Below the pieces are notes generated by a model, which was given only the letters and a program-made list of their open reading frames with translations, was not told where the DNA came from and ran no database searches. From an uncultured Arenicella sp. (GTDB taxonomy: Bacteria > Pseudomonadota > Gammaproteobacteria > Arenicellales > Arenicellaceae), in NCBI GenBank assembly GCA_938048185.1, contig CALIVT010000030.1, forward strand, positions 56,576 through 120,575: a DNA stretch of 64,000 nucleotides. The letters run 5' to 3'. Position 1 is the first letter of the stretch. Each line of letters starts with the position of its first letter. Below, piece by piece: positions 56,977 through 64,000 of the stretch. A program made the translations under genes and the position numbers.

Positions 56977-58262
56977 GCAAGTATAAGGTTCTAATGGCGC
57001 CAGTTAATATTTCTGGCCAGCCTAAAATGTTGACAGAAGGCCTACAAAGTCTGGGCGTTGACGCACGCTTATTTCAGTATGGTAAGCACAAGTTCGGTTA
57101 TGCTAGCGATATAGTGGTGGACATTGGGCAGCGCAATCGTACCGAGGCTCAGCTTGAGAGCTTAGACAATATGCTGGAAATGGAATTCGATATTTACCAT
57201 TTTTGGTTTCGAACTTTTTATTTTGGCTCTTACTACAATGGCTTTCCCGGATTCGATCTGCCGTTATTAAAAGCCTCTGGGAAAAAGATTCTGTATCGTT
57301 TCACTGGTTACGATTTGAGGATGGCATCTTTAGAAAAAGCTATTAACCCCTGGCATGCCTATCAATATGGCTTCGAGCCACTGTTTGACGAGGAGGAGCA
57401 ATTAAAATATTTAAACTATCTTAGCGCCTTTGTCGATCAATTCATTGTTCAAGATATTGAAATGGAGTCCTATCTCTTAGCAGCAGGCCTTCCTAAGCCC
57501 AAAATTGTTCCTAGGAGCATCGATGTAGATGAGTGGCCGTATGTTGGCGTCGAAGAAACAGACCGCCCACTAGTTATCCACGCTCCGTCAAACTCAATAG
57601 TAAAGGGCACTCCCTTTATCCTTGAAGCGGTAAAAGAGCTTCAAGATGAGGGCTTGGAGTTTGATTTTCGGCTCATCCAAAACATGGCCCATGATGAAGC
57701 GCGCGCTTGGTATGAAAAATGTGACTTGGCCGTCGATCAGATCTTGATCGGCTGGTATGGCGTATTCAGCCTCGAATGCATGGCGTTGGGCAAACCTGTG
57801 ATTGTTTATATTCGGGAAGATTTGGTTAGCAAGTCTAAAGTTGACATTCCTATTATCAATGCAAACCCTTCGAACATTAAAGAGGTGATGCGCTCGGCAA
57901 TCACAGATGCTAGTTTGAGGAAAAAATACTCACTTAAACAGAGAGCTTATGCGGAACAGGTTCACGATGTAAAGGTTGTCGCTAAGCGTGTAAGGGAAGT
58001 GTATGACGAGGTGTACGAACGGCCTTTTAAACCAGCAATTCCCGGCGTTGCGATCCCTCATATGAAACATCAAATGCGCAAGCTCACCGACTCTGCTAAT
58101 CAAAAGATGTTCATTATGCAAAAAAGCGGCGTAAGCTTGAATCAAGATCATATTTTCTTCAGCTTAATGAAAAAAATTAAGCAAAAAAAATTAGGTTTCT
58201 CAAATGGTGTGCGTCAAAAGCGTGAATTTGTGGATAACTTATTGAAAAATATATTAAAATGA
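56973..58262 (+). CDS. GT-B (family 4-like) glycosyltransferase
   Basis: A 429-residue GT-B-like protein. The N-terminal domain has KVLMAPVNISGQPKMLTEGLQSLGVDARLFQYG, and the donor domain IDVDEWPYVG, HAPSNSIVKGTPFILEAV and QILIGWYGVFSLECMALGKPVIVYI, where GVFSLECMALGKPV is the donor-binding motif. The last 70 residues are basic. The ATG overlaps the Wzt stop as ATGA, so it belongs to the same operon as the exporter and ends it. Confidence 0.85.
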   Translation: MSKYKVLMAPVNISGQPKMLTEGLQSLGVDARLFQYGKHKFGYASDIVVDIGQRNRTEAQLESLDNMLEMEFDIYHFWFRTFYFGSYYNGFPGFDLPLLKASGKKILYRFTGYDLRMASLEKAINPWHAYQYGFEPLFDEEEQLKYLNYLSAFVDQFIVQDIEMESYLLAAGLPKPKIVPRSIDVDEWPYVGVEETDRPLVIHAPSNSIVKGTPFILEAVKELQDEGLEFDFRLIQNMAHDEARAWYEKCDLAVDQILIGWYGVFSLECMALGKPVIVYIREDLVSKSKVDIPIINANPSNIKEVMRSAITDASLRKKYSLKQRAYAEQVHDVKVVAKRVREVYDEVYERPFKPAIPGVAIPHMKHQMRKLTDSANQKMFIMQKSGVSLNQDHIFFSLMKKIKQKKLGFSNGVRQKREFVDNLLKNILK

Positions 58263-58973
58263 AAGATGCGGTGAATTATATTCACTATGTTTTGTAGCGT
58301 TTTGAGAATCAACTTATAACAATATTCGATATAAATCAGGCAACCGCGGCTATTGATCTGATGGTTAAGAGTGTTTGATGAGCACAGTTTGTTCGACTTG
58401 TTTTAGGGTAGATGGGTAGAGTGATGTGGGTAGTAAAATATGGGCCATGGTTTGTACTGGTTCTTTGTGTTTCCAACCATGTTGGAATAGCGTCGGTCAA
58501 CGACGACTCATAGAGAGGAGTCGCCTATAGCCACATTCCCCATAGATTGTTAGCTTCAGCAGAATCACAGGCCGATTTTGAATCGAGCTGCAGCTAGTAG
58601 ATAGGCATCGGTTTGACTAATGATGGGCTCAAAATTCGCCCGATCGTCGCTACCACCGATGCCTTAAAAATTACCTAGATTAAATTTACATTAATCTATG
58701 GTATTTGCGCTCCAAGTTCCCGTGCTTATGCGGTGCGCATGCGAAAAGTGTGGTTGCGGCGCTGAAGTTATCAGTTTCCGACAAGGGTAGTCTTAGGCAA
58801 GTTTACTCGCTCAAGCTGTTTGCTAAAAAATTTCGTAAATACGCTTTAGGTTTCGAACCCCTTCTCGGGACCTTTATCTCCACTTGCAGTAGAATATTTT
58901 GAGATTGTCTCTACCTGACTTATATAACTTATCGCTACCAAAATTTTTGTATTCTGAGGTGGCATGCCAGGCT
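58263..58973. other. 710-bp gene-free stretch in the island
   Basis: No supported gene. TTCCAAC-CAT-GTTGGAA (58471-58487) is a 7-bp hairpin and CGACTC/GAGTCG (58504-58523) a second. Neither has a T-run. The 65-aa ORF at 58705 has no ribosome binding site or recognisable feature. The sequence has the look of decayed coding DNA, but no family could be identified. Confidence 0.5.
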
Positions 58974-61037
58974 TTATTCTTCAACCAAGCCATTTATTAT
59001 TGGACCTATTTCGTCGACCAACATTTTCGCACCAGTTTCGCTTAAGTGATCGTCATCACGATAAAATACTTTGGTACTAGAGTGTGTGACACATCTTCCG
59101 TTAGTGTGGGTGTTACAAAATAGACGGTGCGGATAGATGCGGACAATCCTTTCACCCTTAATTGAGTCAAGCAAGTCGAAGGCCAAGCGACTTCGTTCAA
59201 CATAGCGCGCATAGGAAGTAGTGATTGGGTCGTTTTCTAAAATTTCTTCGATGTCGAAAAAGTCGGCTCCCTGCAATCTTGTTTTTAGCAATCTTGGCAC
59301 ATGCCACCCCACCTCTGGTATAGGGTAAATTAATACAACAGTAGCGCCATTTTTCAGCAATTTATTTATACCGGATTTAAATGAGTGAGAGAAAACCTCA
59401 TTGATAACTTTTCTATTTTTTAAAAGATCGCCCTTAGGTTGATAAAAGAACTCAGCTTGCCCCTCTTTGCCGCCTTCATAGTTATCGAAACCCTTACCCG
59501 AGAGATAGTAAGGAAACCGTCCACCGACAACCACAACGGGCTTAATAGCCTTCATCAATATATCTTCGCGTCGCTGTTGCAAGTTTTCATCACATTCGAA
59601 ATACAATATTCCTGTAGAGCCTTCCACATATCTCAGACCTGGCAAAAACAGGCAGGAAACACTGTTTAATTCGTTAAATTTAAAGCCAGAATCGTCAGCA
59701 AAACTCAGCATTTGCTTCTCAAGCATACGCAGGTGAGAATCACCAACAAGGAAAATATCCCGACCGTTCTCAATTTTTCCTGAAGCACAATGAAACACCG
59801 TAGAATTGCAAACTCGTGGATTCCAAACATCTTGCGCCAGGTCTCGCAGAATTGGGGGCATTCTTGACTGATAGCCATTATTAATAACTATAAGCAAAAC
59901 GGCTGAAGACAACACTAATAACGAGAGTAAGGAGCTTAAAATCAACGTTCTAGATGAAACGTGCAGTCGCGATCGAAATGTTTTCTCAATCAAATGATAA
60001 GATGCTATTGCGAACAAAAAAGAAATTAACACCCAAACAGTTTTATCAAGCGGATTGGGTGCTTCGTTGAGAATACGGCCAAATGTGAAGACAGGGTAGT
60101 GCCACAAATATAAAGAGTAAGAAATTAAGCCAATTTGCACTGCGATTTTAGTCGTAAGGAAACGAGTGATTATCTGACCCGACTCCGCACCAAGGATAAT
60201 CAACGCGGTTCCTAGCACCGGTATAATCGTCATAAAGCCTGGGTGTTCTCTATCAAATGATATAAAGAGAACTGCAAACGTCAACATCAAAAAACCGACT
60301 ACTACCACTATGCCGCTACGCATCTGTTGGACTCGATCATAATAGATCGATAAATAAGCGGCGATTCCACCAACAAGGAATTCCCAAACACGGGTTGGCA
60401 GCATAAAGAACGCGCTTGAGTGATCTTGCTTCGTGACAATTATAGCAGCTAAAAAGCTCATTAGTGCAAGGGCGCTCATAGCCCACGCAAGCACATGCTT
60501 GCGTTTGCGCAAAGAAACAATAGCCAACAGAAAAGGTGGGAAAAAAAGATAATATTGCTCTTCAATCGCTAACGACCAGGTATGGATCAAAGGCTTTGTT
60601 AACGCAGATTCTACTCCATATTCTTGGGCACTAATTTCCCAAAAAAAGTTGGAGTAAAATAATATCGACGAAACGGCCGACCAGCTAAAGCTTATCAACT
60701 CGTCTGGTAAAAAATAAATCCAGCCCGGAATAAATGAGGCTAAGATAACAGTAAATAATACAGGTGCGAGTCTTCTGACGCGCCGTTCATAAAAACCTGC
60801 TAAAGAAATGGTTTGATTTCTCTCATATTCGCGCAGCAATAGGCTAGTTATAAGAAAGCCCGAAATCACAAAAAATATATCAACCCCTAAAAATCCGCCC
60901 TTAACTATTTTTAAATCGAATAGGGTTATGTCAAGGTGATATAGCAATACAGAGATCACAGCAAAGCAGCGTAAGCTATCAATTTCTGGTCGATATATGA
61001 GCTTAGAACTTGTATTCAGAAGGGGTGAGATGGGCAT
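58974..61037 (-). CDS. OafA/YrhL-type acyltransferase with C-terminal SGNH domain
   Basis: About 687 residues. The N-terminal acyltransferase-3 domain (about ten membrane helices) shows IDSLRCFAVISVLLYHL, GFLGVDIFFVISGFLI, RRVRRLAPVLFTVI and HTWSLAIEEQYYLFFP. After about residue 390 a periplasmic SGNH domain follows with RDIFLVGDSHLRMLEKQM (block I serine) and FYRDDDHLSETGAKML (Asp-x-x-His type). Such enzymes O-acetylate LPS or capsule sugars. The track start is TTG 61049. The ATG at 61037 (MPISPLLN) is preferred. It stands alone beside an IS element. Confidence 0.92.
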   Translation of the reverse strand: MPISPLLNTSSKLIYRPEIDSLRCFAVISVLLYHLDITLFDLKIVKGGFLGVDIFFVISGFLITSLLLREYERNQTISLAGFYERRVRRLAPVLFTVILASFIPGWIYFLPDELISFSWSAVSSILFYSNFFWEISAQEYGVESALTKPLIHTWSLAIEEQYYLFFPPFLLAIVSLRKRKHVLAWAMSALALMSFLAAIIVTKQDHSSAFFMLPTRVWEFLVGGIAAYLSIYYDRVQQMRSGIVVVVGFLMLTFAVLFISFDREHPGFMTIIPVLGTALIILGAESGQIITRFLTTKIAVQIGLISYSLYLWHYPVFTFGRILNEAPNPLDKTVWVLISFLFAIASYHLIEKTFRSRLHVSSRTLILSSLLSLLVLSSAVLLIVINNGYQSRMPPILRDLAQDVWNPRVCNSTVFHCASGKIENGRDIFLVGDSHLRMLEKQMLSFADDSGFKFNELNSVSCLFLPGLRYVEGSTGILYFECDENLQQRREDILMKAIKPVVVVGGRFPYYLSGKGFDNYEGGKEGQAEFFYQPKGDLLKNRKVINEVFSHSFKSGINKLLKNGATVVLIYPIPEVGWHVPRLLKTRLQGADFFDIEEILENDPITTSYARYVERSRLAFDLLDSIKGERIVRIYPHRLFCNTHTNGRCVTHSSTKVFYRDDDHLSETGAKMLVDEIGPIINGLVEE

Positions 61038-61115
61038 GATAATTGCCAAGCTTAGCCACTGATAAATATTAGCTAAATCAAGGTTTGTGTTATAAAAATA
61101 GAAATCACATGAAAT

Positions 61116-61124
61116 ATATTATAT
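61116..61124 (+). repeat. Left copy of 9-bp target-site duplication
   Basis: ATATTATAT lies immediately outside the left end of the IS4-family element and is repeated exactly at 62400-62408. Confidence 0.88.
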
Positions 61125-62399
61125 CACTGCTGTCCCGTTAACTTATCATACTAAAATCAACTGATTAGGATTGATATAGCCTCGATCTGGTGGGTCGCCC
61201 CTGAGTAGCGTTATTAAGCCTCTTTTCTCGAACAAGTTCATCTGTAATAACCGCACTATTTGTTGCAGACTTATGCTTAGTTTCGAATGTAATTTAATAA
61301 AAGCTAAGATTAAATAGACGCACATCGCGATCCATATTTGCGTTAGCACGGCGTTTTTACTGGTGCCAATAAACGACTTAATTTTTAGGTTCTGCTTGAT
61401 CCATTTGAAGAACAATTCTATCTGCCAACGCTCTTTATAAATGGCGGCGATGGTGGTCGCCGAGAGTTTAAATTGATTGGTCAAGAACACATAGTGCTTC
61501 CCCGTTAGGCTATCTCTATAACCGATTCGGCGAAGCCGACTCGGGAAGGCCTTGGCGACTTGAGTGCCAGTAAATTCAATCGTCTGGTCGCTCGTAACAC
61601 CACTGTTTCTACGTGCATCATGCCGCTTGATAACGCGATATCTTGCGTTGCGCTTCAAGCGTGTTACGAAGTAAATTCCTTTGTCATTCAATTGATTAAA
61701 CCAAGTGTAATCAACATAGTCTCGGTCCATGGCGGTGATGCTGCCTTTAGGGAAATCCAATTTTCGACCGGCCGTGATATCGGCACAACGACCATCGCTG
61801 ATGGCCACAAACTCAGGCAAATAGCCGTCGTGGTTCAGGCCAACATGTGATTTTATCGCGCCTTTTGTTGAACGGAAGTTTGCCCATGGCAATACCGATA
61901 GACATAAGTCAATGGTCGATGCGTCGAGACTGTAAAGCGGGCTATTAAACTTAAAGCGATGTCCTTTTGTCTGTCTTTGGCACTGCGTAAGCAATTTAGA
62001 AGACAGCGTTTCGTAAAGTTGATAAGGCTTGCTTTCGTTAATGCGGCTTAAGTTCGACCGCGTTAATTTAGCGCAGCCTAAATGATAAAAGCGATGCGCC
62101 TGGGCAGACATGTTCTCAACGAGATCGCGCAAGCTGTTGCGCCCCGATTACTGGGCCGTCGCCAGACAAACAAACTGCGACTAACGAGAAGCCGAACGGA
62201 ACGCGCGGCCCGAATGATGCACTTTAGCCAGACGTTCAAACTCATGTTTTGGTACAAATTTTAAAAGTTGAGAGAGAACTGTATTAGAATGACTTATGGC
62301 CTGATTTCCTCATTTGATTCAGTAACTTGTGGTAAAGCTATTTTATCAAATGGTTTAGGGAATCAGGCTTTTTCTTTTTCAGTTAACGGGATAGCATTG
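61125..62399 (-). mobile_element. IS4-family insertion sequence, structurally complete, 1275 bp
   Basis: The element is bounded by inverted repeats CACTGCTGTCCCGTTAACT (61125-61143) and the complement of AGTTAACGGGATAGCATTG (62381-62399), 17 of 19 positions matching. A perfect 9-bp direct repeat ATATTATAT flanks it. A single transposase frame on the minus strand fills the interior. The intact duplication shows this copy arrived by ordinary transposition and has not been rearranged since. The transposase itself is broken. Confidence 0.9.
61146..62297 (-). pseudogene. IS4-family DDE transposase with two nonsense codons in the N-terminal DUF4372 domain
   Basis: The catalytic part is intact: first Asp in YSLDASTIDLCLS, second in ITAMDRDYVDYTWF, and the Y(2)R(3)E(6)K signature in YKERWQIELFFKWIK. 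The ORF track starts at a TTG (62132), but reading further upstream in frame gives the N-terminal domain: HSNTVLSQLLKFVPKHEFE, then FRSASR*SQFVCLATAQ*SGRNSLRDL. TAG at 62181-62183 sits where tryptophan is expected, and TAA at 62148-62150 where leucine is expected. An ATA (62295-62297) stands at the expected start. Full length would be 383 residues, normal for the group. Confidence 0.88.
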
Positions 62400-62408
62400 A
62401 TATTATAT
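62400..62408 (+). repeat. Right copy of 9-bp target-site duplication
   Basis: ATATTATAT directly outside the right end of the IS4-family element, identical to 61116-61124. Confidence 0.88.
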
Positions 62409-62525
62409 ACCAAGTTTTTTAGTAAACCATGTTTCCACCCCATTGTCGCTCAAGACAGTTGATCGCACTTGTTTATGAAAAATAACGTAGCCAATATTGG
62501 TATTAGAAGCGGTCGCGCCATAAGA

Positions 62526-63455
62526 TTATGGCGCGGCGGTGCAATTCCGGTTGAGAGTGGTTTTGCGACCATCATCACTGTACAGGCAATTGAGTCCCAA
62601 TATCGCAGTACGTAAGGGGTGCGAAATTCTTGAGCGCGACACTACAGCCTCAACCCCGTCGACCAGCGGGCTTCTGATTTCTATCGGGTTCGCACTAAGG
62701 AGGGTGCTGGACTCTACTCTAAGTACTTGCCCTCTAATACTTTGCTCGTCAATTACTATTGGGCCTATTATTGTGGAGCCTAAGATATCGAAGCCGCCAT
62801 CCTGAGCTTGGGTCATCATACTGATATTCGCATTAATATTGCTGTTTTTGATGGTCGCGCTAGCTAGGCTGGCGACAATTCCGATACTTTGCTTGGTTGG
62901 ATGAGAGACAAACAAATCGACGTCTTCTAGTTGGCAGTCTGTCGTATCGAGTTGGATGCCAATAGCCGACGCTAATGAGGCGTGAGCATTTACTGTAATG
63001 TCCACATTTTTTAATCGAGTACACCCCGTTGATGCACGCATAGCCGTGCTCGACGGGAAGTTGGAGTTTCTCGGGAGTATGATGGATAAGTCTTCGACCT
63101 GAGAGTCGCGTGCGCCGTCGATCAAACTGGCGGTACTGCCTCTTACTTTTGCAACTAGGGTGGTGGTGCTTTTTCCACTGCCGCGCATACTTACATAAGG
63201 CTTCATAATCATTCTAGACCGCACTTTGTAAGTGCCGGGTCCAACTAAGATAATGTATGGGTTAGCTTGACTCGCGTTATGAGTCGACGCTAGCGCATCT
63301 GTTACATTTGTATGATCTCCGCCTCGTGGTGATACGGTAATAACGTTGAGAAGTGAGTTGTACTCTTGCGTTTTCGCCTCGATCGCGGGTGTTGTGAGGA
63401 GTGTAGTAGCTAGTAAAACTAGACAAGTAAAAATTGTCGATTTGATAATATTCAT
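62526..63455 (-). CDS. Secreted right-handed beta-helix protein, pectinesterase-like fold
   Basis: A 309-residue protein with a signal peptide (IIKSTIFTCLVLLATTLLTTPAIEA) and a parallel beta-helix body. The opening ITVSPRGGDHTNVTDALAS, YIILVGPGTYKVRSRMIMKPYVSMRGSGKSTTTLV resembles the pectinesterase/pectate-lyase fold start, but the pectinesterase catalytic aspartates and QDTL motif are not seen, so it is probably not an esterase. Cysteines at the C-terminus (GLNCLYSDD, NRNCTAAP) may form a disulfide. It lies between the IS element and gyrA, and is divergent from gyrA. Confidence 0.8.
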   Translation of the reverse strand: MNIIKSTIFTCLVLLATTLLTTPAIEAKTQEYNSLLNVITVSPRGGDHTNVTDALASTHNASQANPYIILVGPGTYKVRSRMIMKPYVSMRGSGKSTTTLVAKVRGSTASLIDGARDSQVEDLSIILPRNSNFPSSTAMRASTGCTRLKNVDITVNAHASLASAIGIQLDTTDCQLEDVDLFVSHPTKQSIGIVASLASATIKNSNINANISMMTQAQDGGFDILGSTIIGPIVIDEQSIRGQVLRVESSTLLSANPIEIRSPLVDGVEAVVSRSRISHPLRTAILGLNCLYSDDGRKTTLNRNCTAAP

Positions 63456-63538
63456 TTACATAAAATCCTTATAATAACGAGTTCTACAGTTAATTCTCCC
63501 CTAGCGGTAAGGTTAATGCAAGGCTGTCTACGATCGGC

Positions 63539-63544
63539 TATAAT
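63539..63544 (+). promoter_or_regulatory. Candidate -10 box for gyrA
   Basis: A perfect TATAAT 33 bp before the gyrA ATG. The -35 region (ATGCAA at 17-bp spacing) is a poor match, so the promoter is tentative. Confidence 0.45.
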
Positions 63545-63565
63545 CTAGATGATCAAATCCATTAA

Positions 63566-64000
<435 letters not shown>

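Noticed and set aside
58845-58885. tRNA T-arm-like GGTTTCGAACCCC
   Set aside because: No matching acceptor, D or anticodon stems could be drawn around it.
58705-58902. 65-aa plus-strand ORF
   Set aside because: No ribosome binding site, no family, in a stretch that looks non-coding.

Overview
This window reads as a chromosomal segment of a free-living, probably marine, gammaproteobacterium. The protein families and several gene neighbourhoods are gammaproteobacterial: nudJ-mnmA, csp/clpS-clpA, hda beside purM-purN, scpA-scpB-rluB, and mtaD-ubiG-mupP/gph-yciK near gyrA. The taxon cannot be fixed from sequence reading alone. An Arenicella-like lineage is a guess. No tRNA, rRNA or CRISPR array was recognised.

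Layout. (1) 1-36.8 kb is mostly housekeeping: the 3' end of fadA, an S4 RNA-binding protein, a CsdA/DeaD helicase, a lipoprotein peptidase, a GDSL esterase, dodecin, a DUF2726 protein, mnmA/nudJ, monomeric icd, a cold-shock protein facing clpS-clpA, a nitrilase overlapping clpA, purM-purN-DUF3108, a PgsA-like gene with hda, a KdtX-like glycosyltransferase, yceF, a galactose dehydrogenase, xerD, pcnB-folK-yciO-like, trpS-scpA-scpB-rluB, and the leftward mtaD-ubiG-mupP/gph-yciK operon. (2) 36.9-61 kb is a surface-polysaccharide island: a UDP-glucuronate 4-epimerase type enzyme, a polyprenyl-phosphate sugar transferase, two DegT aminotransferases, a WbpD/WbpB/WbpE-like trio for a 3-acetamido sugar, a CapD-like dehydratase, a UDP-sulfoquinovose synthase (SQD1) homologue, several glycosyltransferases, a Wzm/Wzt ABC exporter and an OafA-type acyltransferase. 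Together they suggest an exported glycan (O-antigen or capsule) carrying amino, uronic and possibly sulfonated sugars. (3) Inside the island are decayed secreted-protein genes: an FG-GAP repeat gene with a frameshift and a nonsense codon, and a 5'-truncated beta-helix gene with the same C-terminal module. (4) At 61.1-62.4 kb lies a complete IS4-family element with 17/19 inverted repeats and a perfect 9-bp target duplication, but a transposase dead at its N-terminus. (5) A secreted beta-helix protein and the 5' end of gyrA close the window.

A recurrent oddity is short tandem repeats between genes, each locus with its own unit (22 bp, 37/42 bp, 19 bp, 17/18 bp, 7 bp), several of them able to form hairpins, plus a 27-bp in-frame repeat inside scpB. 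Several intergenic regions also hold strong hairpins not explained as terminators, notably upstream of the DUF2726 gene and between xerD and pcnB.
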